A stretch of 20,921 nucleotides of DNA, from NCBI GenBank assembly GCA_023441105.1, contig JAEZQX010000356.1:1-20921 (forward strand), in the 5' to 3' direction. The position numbers and the translations under genes were made by a program. The notes below the pieces were generated by a model. It had not been told where the DNA came from. It was given only the letters and a program-made list of their open reading frames with translations, and ran no database searches. The stretch comes from Pseudomonadota bacterium (GTDB lineage: Bacteria > Pseudomonadota > Gammaproteobacteria > Burkholderiales > Burkholderiaceae). This document shows positions 6,392-14,702 of this stretch, one piece after another; positions within the stretch are counted from its first letter, which is position 1, and each line of letters starts with the position of its first letter.

Positions 6392-7734
6392 CCGCAGTCT
6401 TCCATCGCCATCTCGCCCGCCACTTCCCGGTCGCCGTCTCCGGCAAGGGGGTCAGGATCTTCGACAGCGAGGGGCGCGAATACATCGACGCATCCGGCGG
6501 CGCCGCCGTGTCCTGCCTCGGCCATGGCCATCCGGATGTCCTGGCCGCCATGCATGCCCAGATCGACAAGCTGGCCTACGCGCACACCAGCTTCTTCACC
6601 ACCGAGGTGGCCGAGGAACTGGCCGCCAACCTGATCCGGCAGGCGCCCGCCGGCACCAGCCATGCCTATTTCGTCTCGGGCGGATCGGAGGGCGTGGAAG
6701 CGGCGTTGAAGATGGCCCGCCAGTACTACGTCGAGATCGGCCAGCCGCAGCGCAGCCGCTTCATCGCCCGTCGCCAGAGCTATCACGGGAACACGCTGGG
6801 CGCGCTGGCGGTGGGCGGCAACGCCTGGCGCCGGGCGCAATTCGCACCCCTGCTGATCGACGTGGAGCATGTCTCGCCCTGCTACGAATACCGTGACCGT
6901 CGCGATGGCGAGACGCCGGAACAGTATGGCGAGCGTCTGGCGGCCGAGCTCGAGCAAACCATCCTGCGGGTCGGCCCCGAGCAGGTGATCGCCTTCATCG
7001 CCGAGACGGTGGGCGGCGCCACCGCCGGCGTGCTGACGCCGGTCCCCGGCTACTTCCGGCGGGTGCGGGAGGTCTGCGACCGGCACGGCATCCTGCTGAT
7101 CCTCGACGAGGTGATGTGCGGCATGGGCCGCTGCGGCACCCTGCACGCCTGCGAGGCGGAAGGGGTGGTGCCGGACCTGCTGGTCATCGCCAAGGGGCTC
7201 GGCGGTGGCTACCAGCCCATCGGTGCCGTCCTCGCCCAGGCGAAGATCGTCGATGCGATGCGCCAGGGCACCGGCTTCTTCCAGCACGGCCACACCTACC
7301 TCGGCCATGCGGTCGCCTGCGCGGCCGCGCTGGCGGTGCAGCAGGTGATCGAGCGCGATGGCCTCCTCGAACGGGTGGCGGCACGCGGCGAGCTGCTGCT
7401 GAAGCGGCTGCGCGAGGTATTCCGAGAGCATCCCAACGTCGGTGACATCCGCGGCCGCGGCCTGTTCATCGGCCTGGAGTTCGTGGCCGATCGCGGCACC
7501 CGCGAGCCGTTCGACCCGGCACTGCAAATCAATGCGACGCTCAAGCGGATAGCGATGGACAATGGGCTCATGTGCTATCCCATGGGTGGCACAATCGACG
7601 GTCGGCGCGGCGACCATGTGCTGCTCGCGCCGCCGTTCATTGCAACCGAGGACGATATCGAACAGATCGTGCTCCGGCTGCAACGGGCGCTCGGCCGGAC
7701 GCTCGAGAAGGCTTCAGCCACTGCCGGCCATTGA
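6388..7734 (+). CDS. class III PLP-dependent aminotransferase
   Basis: A 448-residue fold-type I, class III aminotransferase, often annotated as 'aspartate aminotransferase family', a label that does not fix the substrate. It moves an amino group from an omega- or side-chain amine or amino acid to a keto acid. Seen: the phosphate-binding VSGGSEG turn near residues 97-103, SYHGNTLGA (131-139), LILDEVMCGMGR with Asp240 facing the pyridine nitrogen, and the Schiff-base Lys269 in VIAKGLGGGYQPIGA. FFQHGHTY and the C-terminal VGDIRGRGLFIGLEF are typical. The length is normal. The start is well supported: AGGAG at 6377-6381 lies six bases before ATG 6388, inside the SRAP tail. It ends 27 bases before the TAXI binding protein, so the transporter probably feeds this pathway. 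Confidence 0.9.
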   Translation: MTAVFHRHLARHFPVAVSGKGVRIFDSEGREYIDASGGAAVSCLGHGHPDVLAAMHAQIDKLAYAHTSFFTTEVAEELAANLIRQAPAGTSHAYFVSGGSEGVEAALKMARQYYVEIGQPQRSRFIARRQSYHGNTLGALAVGGNAWRRAQFAPLLIDVEHVSPCYEYRDRRDGETPEQYGERLAAELEQTILRVGPEQVIAFIAETVGGATAGVLTPVPGYFRRVREVCDRHGILLILDEVMCGMGRCGTLHACEAEGVVPDLLVIAKGLGGGYQPIGAVLAQAKIVDAMRQGTGFFQHGHTYLGHAVACAAALAVQQVIERDGLLERVAARGELLLKRLREVFREHPNVGDIRGRGLFIGLEFVADRGTREPFDPALQINATLKRIAMDNGLMCYPMGGTIDGRRGDHVLLAPPFIATEDDIEQIVLRLQRALGRTLEKASATAGH

Positions 7735-7761
7735 CCGACCCATCAGAAGAGAGAAGACCCG

Positions 7762-8766
7762 ATGAAGACATCCACGCCCTCCCCCGTCCGCCTGCGATCC
7801 GCATCGCTGGCCACCTCTGTCGCGCTCGCCGCGATATCAGCCTTCAGCGCCGCGCCAGCCGTCGCGCAGCAGAAGTTCATGACCATCGGCACCGGCGGCG
7901 TCACCGGCGTCTACTATGCCGCCGGCGGCGCCATCTGCCGTCTGGTCAACAAGGATCGCGCCAAGCACAACATCCGCTGCTCGGTCGAATCCACCGGCGG
8001 TTCCGTGTTCAACGTGAACACCATCAAGGCGGGCGAGCTCGACATGGGCTTCGTGCAATCCGACGTGCAGTTCAACGGCCTCAAGGGCGTCGGCCAGTTC
8101 AAGGACAGCGGCGCCTATTCGGACATGAGGGCGGTTTTCTCGGTGCATCCGGAGCCGTTCACGGTGGTTGCCCGCAAGGAGGCGAACATCGCCAAGTTCG
8201 AGGACTTCAAGGGCAAGCGCTTCAACGTCGGCAATCCCGGCTCGGGCACCCGCGCCTCGATGGACGAGCTGCTCGGCGCCATCGGCTGGAAGATCAGCGA
8301 CTTTTCGCTGGCGTCGGAGCTGAAGGCCGACGAGCACGGCCCGGCGCTGTGCGACGGCAAGATCGACGGCTTCTTCTATGCCGTCGGCCACCCCAGCGCC
8401 AACATCCAAGATCCGACCACCACCTGCGGGGCCAAGCTGGTTTCGCTGACCGGTCCGGCCATCGACAAGCTGATGACGGGCAAGCCATACTATGCCAAGG
8501 CGACCATTCCCGGCGGCCTGTATCCGAACAATCCGCAGCCGACGGAAACCTACGGCGTGCTCGCCACCGTGGTTGCTTCGAGCAAGACGCCGACGGAGAC
8601 GGTCTACCAGGTGGTCAAGGCAGTGTTCGATAACTTCGAGGAGTTCAAGAAGCTCCATCCCGCCTTGGCGAACCTGACGCCGGAGGACATGGTCAAGAAG
8701 GGCAATTCCGCACCGCTGCACGAGGGTGCCGCCCGCTACTACAAGGAAAAGGGCTGGCTGAAGTAG
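7762..8766 (+). CDS. TAXI family TRAP transporter solute-binding protein
   Basis: A 334-residue periplasmic receptor of the TAXI type, which hands an organic anion to the fused TRAP permease encoded next. The signal peptide is Ser/Ala-rich and ends near AVA-QQ (about residue 36). The mature protein opens with [20 protein letters not shown], the family hallmark, followed by a conserved Cys pair (ICRLVNKD and IRCSVES), [20 protein letters not shown], and [11 protein letters not shown]. Known TAXI proteins bind glutamate, ketoglutarate or other carboxylates, but I cannot name this one's ligand. A purine-rich GAAGAGAGAAG 6-16 bases ahead of ATG 7762 is the ribosome site. The permease gene follows after 86 bases in which I see no clear terminator. 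Confidence 0.94.
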   Translation: MKTSTPSPVRLRSASLATSVALAAISAFSAAPAVAQQKFMTIGTGGVTGVYYAAGGAICRLVNKDRAKHNIRCSVESTGGSVFNVNTIKAGELDMGFVQSDVQFNGLKGVGQFKDSGAYSDMRAVFSVHPEPFTVVARKEANIAKFEDFKGKRFNVGNPGSGTRASMDELLGAIGWKISDFSLASELKADEHGPALCDGKIDGFFYAVGHPSANIQDPTTTCGAKLVSLTGPAIDKLMTGKPYYAKATIPGGLYPNNPQPTETYGVLATVVASSKTPTETVYQVVKAVFDNFEEFKKLHPALANLTPEDMVKKGNSAPLHEGAARYYKEKGWLK

Positions 8767-8852
8767 TCCACCCAGACCCCGACTCGCCCGACCTGCCGCC
8801 GGGCTGACCAAACCCTGCGGCACGGCCACTCCTGGACAAGCGGACGGACTCG

Positions 8853-11456
8853 ATGCAGACAACGACAGCAGTGGACGTTCCGGATGCAGACAAGCTGCAG
8901 GAGTTGGTCGCCGAGGTCGATACCGGCGGCAGGAAGCTGACCGGCCCCGTCGCCGGTCTCGTCACGGCGCTGGCGGTGCTCTGGTCGCTGGCGCAGCTGT
9001 TCTACGCCAGCCCGCTGCCGTTCGCCCTGGGGATCGGCATCGTCAACGATACCGAGGCACGCGCCATGCACCTCGGCATCGGGCTGTTCCTCGCCTATTT
9101 CGCGTATCCGGCCTTCAAGGGCCGCTCCCCGCGCGATCGGGTGCCGATCCCGGACTGGATCCTGGCACTGGTCGCCGCCTTCTGCGGCGCCTACCTGATG
9201 ATCTTCTACCGCGAACTGGCGGAACGGCCCGGCCAGCCGACCACGATGGACCTGTGGACGGCGGTCATCGGCATGGCGCTGCTGCTCGAGGCGACGCGCC
9301 GCGCGGTCGGCTGGCCGATGGCAGTCCTGGCGCTGATCTGCCTCGTCTACATCTTCGCCGGCCCGTATATGCCGGACGTGCTGATGCACAAAGGGGCCTC
9401 GGTCTCGCGCACCATGTCGCAGATGTGGCTGACCACCGAAGGCGTGTTCGGCGTGGCCCTGGGCGTATCGGTCTCCACCATCTTCGTCTACGTGCTGTTC
9501 GGCTCGCTGCTGGATGTCGCCGGTGGCGGCAACTACATGATGCAGGTGTCGTTTGCCGCGCTCGGCCACCTGCGCGGCGGCCCGGCCAAGGTCGCGGTGG
9601 TGTCGTCGGCGCTCAATGGCGTCGTCTCGGGCTCCTCGGTGGCCAATGTGGTCTCCGGCGGCATCTTCACCATCCCGCTGATGAAGCGTGCCGGCTATGG
9701 CGGCATCAAGGCCGGCGCGATCGAAACCATGGCGTCGGTCAACGGGCAGATCATGCCGCCAGTGATGGGCGCCGCCGCCTTCCTCATGACCGAGTACGTC
9801 GGCATTCCGTATTCGGACGTGGTCAAGCACGCCATCCTGCCGGCAGTGCTGTCCTACATCGGGCTCTTCTACATCGTCCATCTGGAAGCGGTGAAGATGG
9901 GCATGAAGCCGCTGGTCGCGGCCCAGTCGCGCCCGCTGGCCGACCGGCTGAAGGGAATCGGGCTGGGCATCTCCGGCAGCATCGTCGTGATGTGCCTGGT
10001 GTACTACGCAATCCTCGGCGCGCGCGCGGCACTTGGCGAGAATGCCGGCTGGGCGATTTCGATCATCATGGCGGTGCTCTACCTGCTGTCCACCTGGCAA
10101 GCCGCCAAGGCGCCGGACCTGCCGCCGGACATCGACATCCGCAACCCGGTACGGCCGCAGACCTGGCCCACCGTGCGCGCCGGCCTGCATTTCCTGATCC
10201 CCATCGGCGTGCTGATCTGGATGCTGATGATCGAGGAGACGTCACCGTCGCTCGCCGCCTTCTGGGCCTGCCTCACGCTGCTGTTCCTCATGCTCACCCA
10301 GCACGTGCTGATCAGTCTGTTCCGGGCCCAGCCGGGGCGGATTGCCGCCGATCTCGTTCGTGGGGCGAGCGAAGCCTTCCGGGGCCTCGACAGCGGCGCG
10401 CGCAACATGGTGAGCATCGCGGTGGCCACCGCCACCGCCGGCATCATCGTGGGCACCATCACCCTGACCGGCCTCGGCTTCCGGATGACTGACCTGGTGG
10501 AGCTCATCAGCGGCGGCAGCGTGCTGCTGATGCTGCTGTTCACCGCCTTCGTCTGCCTGGTGCTCGGCCTGGGCGTGCCGACCACCGCCAACTACATCCT
10601 GGTCGCGAGCCTGATGGCGCCGGTGATCGTGGAGCTCGGCGCGCAGAGCGGCGTGATCATCCCGCTGGTCGCGGTGCACCTGTTCGTCTTCTACTACGGG
10701 ATCATGGGGGACATCACCCCGCCGGTAGGCCTGGCCACCTTCGCCGCGGCCGCCATCTCCGGCGAAGATCCGATCAAGACCGGCATCCAGGGCAGCACCT
10801 ACGCGCTGCGCACGGTGATCCTGCCCTTCCTGTGGATCTTCAATCCGCAGCTGCTGCTGATCGGCATCGACAGCTGGCTCGAAGGGATCCTGGTGGTGGC
10901 CTCATCCACCGTCGCGATGCTGGTGTTCGCCGCCGTGACCATGGGCTGGTTCCGGACCCGCTCGCGCTGGTGGGAGAACCTCGTGCTGCTGGCGGCGGTG
11001 TTCGTGCTGTTCCGGCCCAATGCGCTGATGGACCTGGTCGCCGAACCCTACCGGACCGCCCCGACAACCGAATTGGCCAAGGTGGTCGAGGCGATCCCGG
11101 ATGAAGGCAGGCTGATGGTCAACATCGCCGGCATGACGATCGAAGGCGACGACGCCAGCAAGTCGCTGGCGCTGCAACTGGGGCCGCCGGCGGAGCCGCG
11201 CAAGCGACTTTCGGACGCCGGCCTGATGGTGGTGCCGCTCGGCGACAAGCTCCAGATCGCCAGCGTGCGCTTCGGCTCGGCGGCGCAGAAGGCAGGCTTC
11301 GAGCAGGGCTGGGATGTCGTCGACCTGATCGTGCCGGCGAATCGGCCCAACCCGCACTGGTTCTTCCTGCCGGCGCTGTTGCTGATCGGCCTGATCTGGT
11401 TCCTGCAGGGGCGTCGCGAGCCGCGCAACGCCGCCCCCGCGGCGCGCCCCGCCTGA
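8853..11456 (+). CDS. TRAP transporter fused permease (DctQ-DctM) with C-terminal DUF3394-like domain
   Basis: An 867-residue inner-membrane permease combining the small (DctQ-like) and large (DctM-like) TRAP subunits, the usual partner of TAXI receptors. Helices begin near residue 30 (GLVTALAVLWSLAQLFYA). The large-subunit marks include FGSLLDVAGGGNYMMQ, GVVSGSSVANVVSGG, ASVNGQIMPPVMGAAAFLM, and late in the protein LGLGVPTTANYILVASLMAP and GIMGDITPPVGLATFAAAA. Uptake is driven by a sodium or proton gradient. After the last transport helices a soluble stretch of about 100 residues (roughly 725-830) resembles DUF3394 and includes a PDZ-like GSAAQKAGFEQGWDVVDLI. A final helix, HWFFLPALLLIGLIWFLQG, and a short Ala/Pro tail follow. 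The ribosome site before ATG 8853 is weak. The stop lies 3 bases from the convergent corA stop. Confidence 0.93.
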   Translation: MQTTTAVDVPDADKLQELVAEVDTGGRKLTGPVAGLVTALAVLWSLAQLFYASPLPFALGIGIVNDTEARAMHLGIGLFLAYFAYPAFKGRSPRDRVPIPDWILALVAAFCGAYLMIFYRELAERPGQPTTMDLWTAVIGMALLLEATRRAVGWPMAVLALICLVYIFAGPYMPDVLMHKGASVSRTMSQMWLTTEGVFGVALGVSVSTIFVYVLFGSLLDVAGGGNYMMQVSFAALGHLRGGPAKVAVVSSALNGVVSGSSVANVVSGGIFTIPLMKRAGYGGIKAGAIETMASVNGQIMPPVMGAAAFLMTEYVGIPYSDVVKHAILPAVLSYIGLFYIVHLEAVKMGMKPLVAAQSRPLADRLKGIGLGISGSIVVMCLVYYAILGARAALGENAGWAISIIMAVLYLLSTWQAAKAPDLPPDIDIRNPVRPQTWPTVRAGLHFLIPIGVLIWMLMIEETSPSLAAFWACLTLLFLMLTQHVLISLFRAQPGRIAADLVRGASEAFRGLDSGARNMVSIAVATATAGIIVGTITLTGLGFRMTDLVELISGGSVLLMLLFTAFVCLVLGLGVPTTANYILVASLMAPVIVELGAQSGVIIPLVAVHLFVFYYGIMGDITPPVGLATFAAAAISGEDPIKTGIQGSTYALRTVILPFLWIFNPQLLLIGIDSWLEGILVVASSTVAMLVFAAVTMGWFRTRSRWWENLVLLAAVFVLFRPNALMDLVAEPYRTAPTTELAKVVEAIPDEGRLMVNIAGMTIEGDDASKSLALQLGPPAEPRKRLSDAGLMVVPLGDKLQIASVRFGSAAQKAGFEQGWDVVDLIVPANRPNPHWFFLPALLLIGLIWFLQGRREPRNAAPAARPA

Positions 11457-11459
11457 TCC

Positions 11460-12428
11460 TCAGATCCAGCCGGCCCTGCGAAAGCGCCGGTAGAGGCCGA
11501 CTGCCACCGCCAGCATCGCGGCGACGGCCAGCGGGTAGCCGAGGGTCCAATCGAGCTCCGGCATGTGGCGGAAGTTCATTCCCCAGATGCCGGCCAGCGC
11601 CGTCACCGCGGCGAAGATGGCCGCCCAGGCGGTCAGCCGCTTCGATATCTCGCTTTGCTCGATGGTGACCATCGCCAGGTTGGCATGGATGGCGGTGGCA
11701 ATGGTGTCGCGCAACGAATCGATGGCGCCGGTCACCGACTGCAGATGGTCGTGGACATCCCGGAAGTACTTGCCGGTCTGCGCCACCACCGGCGGGACCC
11801 GGGCGCCGCCGAACAGCTTGCCGACCGCATCGTTGAGTGGCACCACCGAATGCCGCAGCTTCTCCACCTGCTGCTTCAGTTCGTAGAGCTTGCGGATGCT
11901 GTCGCGCGCGCCCCCGGTCGAGAACATCACCGCCTCGATCGCCTCGAGCCGATGCTCGAGCGCCTCCACCGCCGGGAAATAGAGGTCGACGATGGCGTCG
12001 GTAAGGGCGTAGAAGACGTAGCCCGGGCCGTGACGCAGCAGCTCCGGCTCCCGTTCCGCGCGCATGCGTACGGCCTTCAGGCTGCGGGGACTGCCGGTGC
12101 GAACCGAGAGCACGAAATCGCCGCCCACGAAGATGTTGACCTCGCCCACATCCACCCGGGCATCGTTGCAGGCCACCGCGTGGAGCACGACGAACAGGCT
12201 GGTGTCGTACTCCTCGATCTTCGGCCGCTGGTCCTGCTGCAGGACGTCCTCGATGGCGAGGTCGTGCAGCCCGAACTCCTGCTGCAGCTCCGCCAGCTCC
12301 GCCTGGGTCGGCTCGGCCAGCGCGACCCAGACGAAGCAATGCGGCTTGCCGCGCCAGTCGGAGATCTCCCTGACCGGGATGTCCCGCACGCGGTGCCCCT
12401 TTTCGTAGACGACGCAGTTGATCAGCAA
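11460..12428 (-). CDS. corA: CorA family divalent metal ion channel
   Basis: A ~322-residue CorA-type Mg2+ (or Co2+/Ni2+/Zn2+) transporter. The cytoplasmic part has LHDLAIEDVLQQDQRPKIEE, typical of CorA, and a long helix leading to two C-terminal membrane helices. The selectivity motif GMN (residues 283-285, in AGIWGMNFRHMPELDW) sits in the loop between them, and the basic tail YRRFRRAGWI ends the protein. The longest frame starts at ATG 12542 but would add a low-complexity Arg-rich leader and run into the divergent regulator gene. TTG 12428 has GGAGG (12434-12438) five bases upstream and gives the family length, since E. coli CorA is about 316 residues, so I call that start. It is convergent with the TRAP permease and divergent from a PbrR/CadR-like regulator, which might control it. 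Confidence 0.9.
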   Translation of the reverse strand: MLINCVVYEKGHRVRDIPVREISDWRGKPHCFVWVALAEPTQAELAELQQEFGLHDLAIEDVLQQDQRPKIEEYDTSLFVVLHAVACNDARVDVGEVNIFVGGDFVLSVRTGSPRSLKAVRMRAEREPELLRHGPGYVFYALTDAIVDLYFPAVEALEHRLEAIEAVMFSTGGARDSIRKLYELKQQVEKLRHSVVPLNDAVGKLFGGARVPPVVAQTGKYFRDVHDHLQSVTGAIDSLRDTIATAIHANLAMVTIEQSEISKRLTAWAAIFAAVTALAGIWGMNFRHMPELDWTLGYPLAVAAMLAVAVGLYRRFRRAGWI

Positions 12429-12520
12429 GGCTTCCTCCAGCGAGCCGTGAGCGAAGGCATGGTACTGCCGCCGGCGTCGGCGGCGGCCCGGACGGCTGGC
12501 GGCGCCGGTATCATGAAGCG
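12429..12520. promoter_or_regulatory. divergent control region corA / MerR-family regulator
   Basis: These 92 bases lie between the corA TTG and the regulator ATG. MerR-family proteins usually bind a dyad in a long 19-20 bp spacer between -35 and -10. Here I see only a GC-rich hairpin, CCGCCG-GCGT-CGGCGG, and an imperfect pair of ends (GGTACTG near 12451 and CCGGTATC near 12506). No TTGAC-type -35 is evident. An operator is therefore plausible by position but not shown by sequence. Confidence 0.3.
12434..12438 (-). promoter_or_regulatory. ribosome binding site fixing the corA TTG start
   Basis: GGAGG on the minus strand, five bases before TTG 12428. It decides between a 322-residue family-length CorA and a 360-residue version with an implausible Arg-rich leader. 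Confidence 0.7.
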
Positions 12521-13021
12521 ATGAGAATCGGTGAGCTTGCACGCGCGGCGGCGACGCCCGTCGAGACCGTCCGCTACTACGAGCGCGAGGGGTTGCTGCC
12601 GGCGCCGCCGCGCACCGGCAGCAACTATCGCATCTATGGCGACGAGCACCTCGAGCGGCTCGCCTTCATCCGCCACTGTCGTACCCTGGACATGACGCTC
12701 GACGAGATCCGCGTGCTGCTGCGCTTCAAGGACGCGCCGACCGAAGATTGCGGCCAGGTCAACCAGCTCCTGGACGAACACCTCGGCCACGTCGAGGCGC
12801 GTATCGACGAGTTGAAGGCATTGCACCGGCAGTTGCTCAACCTGCGTGAGCAATGCCTCGGCACGACCGTCGCCGCCGACTGCGGCATCCTCACCGGCAT
12901 CGCCCGCGATGCCGCGGCGGCGGAACCGGACGCGCCGCAGCCATCGAGCAGGCTCGGCCACGTCCACGGCACCCACCAGGCGCTGCCGCAATCGCCCAGG
13001 CGCAACGGCAACGGCGAATAG
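12521..13021 (+). CDS. MerR family metal-responsive regulator, PbrR/CadR type
   Basis: A 166-residue MerR regulator. The N-terminal winged helix is clear (MRIGELARAAATPVETVRYY then EREGLLPAPPR and NYRIYG), followed by a dimerising helix and a C-terminal metal site. Three cysteines stand where Pb/Cd sensors carry them: Cys77 (EDCGQVN), Cys112 (LREQC) and Cys121 (DCGIL). The 35 and 9 residue spacings are, as I recall, those of PbrR, while CadR has the last two 7 apart. His87 and His90 (DEHLGH) and a C-terminal HVHGTH recall the second, His-rich site reported for Pseudomonas CadR. Such regulators normally activate a P-type efflux ATPase; none is present here. It is transcribed away from corA and followed after 77 bases by a DUF3606 gene. 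Confidence is high for the family and moderate for the metal. Confidence 0.9.
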   Translation: MRIGELARAAATPVETVRYYEREGLLPAPPRTGSNYRIYGDEHLERLAFIRHCRTLDMTLDEIRVLLRFKDAPTEDCGQVNQLLDEHLGHVEARIDELKALHRQLLNLREQCLGTTVAADCGILTGIARDAAAAEPDAPQPSSRLGHVHGTHQALPQSPRRNGNGE

Positions 13022-13098
13022 CGGCCTGCGGGTGCGGGCACAGGTACATCCATTGCGCCAGACGATGTCCGACATCACCTTGCAGGAGCGGCAACCCA

Positions 13099-13320
13099 AT
13101 GGTCATCGGATCTTCGGCAAGCGCGACGCAAGCGGCCCGTGACGCCGCGTCGACAGAGGAGGTGCAGATCGGCGACCGGGAGTCGCTGACCCGCTGGTCG
13201 GCTGCGCTAGGCGTTCCGGCAGAAGCACTGGAAAGCGCCGTGCAGGCGGTGGGGCCGCGAGTCGACCGGATCAAGGACTACCTTGCCGGCGGCATGGCGG
13301 GGGAGCAGGAAGACGCCTGA
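13099..13320 (+). CDS. DUF3606 domain small protein
   Basis: A 73-residue protein whose residues 23-64 match the DUF3606 pattern: a short charged lead, Trp33 in LTRWSAALGVP, then ALESAVQAVGPRVDRIKDYL. The function of the domain is unknown. It is a common small helical domain of proteobacteria, often found in stress-linked neighbourhoods. ATG 13099 has CAGGAG ten bases upstream. A second ATG at 13065 opens a different frame (25 codons beginning MSDITLQERQ) that overlaps the start. DUF3606 proteins often begin MSD, so an old frameshift at the 5' end is possible but unproven. Confidence 0.75.
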   Translation: MVIGSSASATQAARDAASTEEVQIGDRESLTRWSAALGVPAEALESAVQAVGPRVDRIKDYLAGGMAGEQEDA

Positions 13321-13440
13321 CGGCTACGCCGCAGGCCCCGAATCGCGTACCCTGCACAGCGCGCCGCTTGGGCTTAGCGGCCCACCATCTGGATCAGGCG
13401 CGGTCGCATCCACAAACGGACATCGGCAGACGCCTGCATG
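13321..13440. terminator. convergent intergenic region with a weak hairpin
   Basis: These 120 bases lie between the convergent DUF3606 and histidine-kinase genes. GCCGCT (13363-13368) pairs with AGCGGC (13376-13381) across a 7-base loop. There is no T run on either side, so intrinsic termination is uncertain. Its position between two gene ends is the main support. Confidence 0.3.
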
Positions 13441-14592
13441 TCATGCGGTAGTCCGCGGCGAAGGCGACGCGAGCAACGGGAGCCGCACGGTAAAGACGCT
13501 CCCCTTGCCGATTCCGTCGCTGTTCGCCTGGACGGTGCCGCCATGCAGCGCCACCAGCTCCTTGACCAGCGACAGGCCGATGCCGAGGCCTTCCGCGCCT
13601 GCTTCCTGATCGTTGGTCGGTACCTGGGCGAACAGCTCGAAGATGAACTGCAGCATCTCAGGCGCTATTCCTGCCCCGTTGTCCTCGATCCGCACCACGG
13701 CGTCTTCGTCCTCGACCGTTGCCTTGATCCAGATGCGGCCGCCCTCGGCGGTGTACTTGACGGCGTTGTTGAGCAGGTTGGCCAGGACCTGCTGCAGGCG
13801 AACCGCATCGCCGTCGACCGTGATTGGCGCCGGGGCCATCAGGATCCCGAGTCGCTGCGAGCGCTTCTCCAGGCGCGGCTTCGCCATCTCGACCGCCGCC
13901 CGCACGACATCCTGCAGCACCAGCCGCTCGCGCTTCAGCTGCAACTTGCCCTCACGCGCGCGGACGGCCTCGAGAAGATCGTCGACCAGCCGCCGGATGA
14001 ATTCGACCTGGCGCTCGATCAGCTGCACCGGATAGTCCACCGGCATGCCCTCGCGCAGCATCTGCGCGGCATTCAGCAGCGGCGTCAACGGGTTGCGCAA
14101 TTCGTGGGCAAGCGTGGAGATCATGCTGTCGCGATATTTCGCCGCCTTGTCCAGTGCCTGCACCTGGTTCGCCAGCGTCTCCTGGCGCTGCTTCCAGTCG
14201 GTGCGGTTCTGGATGATCTTGCCGTAGCCGAGGAGCTCGCCGCGGCCGTCGCGCAGCGCATAGGCAAGGCCGGTGGCCCAGTAGCGAGAGCCGTCGGGGC
14301 GGCGCGACCAGCGGTCGTCATGTGCACTGCCACGGCTGCGGGCAACCGCCAGCTCATGCTCGTGCAGCCCGCGCTCCACATCCTCCGCCAAAAACAGCTC
14401 GCTGGTATGCAGGCCGACGAGGTCTTCGCGTGCGGTGTCGAGCAGAATCTCCGCGCCGTGGTTGGCCCACAGGATGCGTTCGTCGGTGCCGAAGATCAGA
14501 ATGGCATGGTCGTCGGCCTGCGGGAGAAGCGCCGACAGCAGGCGGTTCACCTCGGCCGATTTCTTTTCGGAAGCACCATCGCTCGTCGCCAT
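13441..14592 (-). CDS. PAS domain sensor histidine kinase (orphan)
   Basis: A ~383-residue histidine kinase with no membrane segment, so probably cytoplasmic. Residues ~15-135 form a PAS domain (DDHAILIFGTDERILWANH, then a PAC-like WATGLAYALRDGRGELLGYG). A short coiled coil leads to the HisKA helix with phospho-acceptor His163 in LAHELRNPLTP. The HATPase domain has the N box NLLNNAVKYT, G1 DNGAGI (304-309) and G2 GLGIGL (335-340) and is complete. The PAS ligand is unknown. No response regulator lies nearby. ATG 14592 starts just before the Ser/Glu lead of the PAS domain. Upstream in-frame ATGs (14658 and 14652 region, and 14712) would add a basic leader overlapping the divergent gene. None has a strong ribosome site, so the exact start is open. 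Confidence 0.9.
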   Translation of the reverse strand: MATSDGASEKKSAEVNRLLSALLPQADDHAILIFGTDERILWANHGAEILLDTAREDLVGLHTSELFLAEDVERGLHEHELAVARSRGSAHDDRWSRRPDGSRYWATGLAYALRDGRGELLGYGKIIQNRTDWKQRQETLANQVQALDKAAKYRDSMISTLAHELRNPLTPLLNAAQMLREGMPVDYPVQLIERQVEFIRRLVDDLLEAVRAREGKLQLKRERLVLQDVVRAAVEMAKPRLEKRSQRLGILMAPAPITVDGDAVRLQQVLANLLNNAVKYTAEGGRIWIKATVEDEDAVVRIEDNGAGIAPEMLQFIFELFAQVPTNDQEAGAEGLGIGLSLVKELVALHGGTVQANSDGIGKGSVFTVRLPLLASPSPRTTA

Positions 14593-14702
14593 CAAACGAA
14601 TTGGCAACCTGCGTGCCCAATGGCCATTGCCGCCTCTGATGGAGCTAGGCATCGTCATTGCCAGTGGCCTTGGGTCAACGGCAGCGGATGAGCGGGGTCG
14701 CA

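Noticed and set aside
6382..7683. Minus-strand frame of 433 codons
   Set aside because: Antisense to the aminotransferase, composition typical of a shadow frame.
8739..10190. Minus-strand frame of 483 codons
   Set aside because: Antisense to the TRAP permease, His/Asp/Arg-rich with no domain.
13065..13142. 25-codon frame beginning MSDITLQERQ
   Set aside because: It overlaps the DUF3606 start and has no further support; noted only as a possible frameshift remnant.
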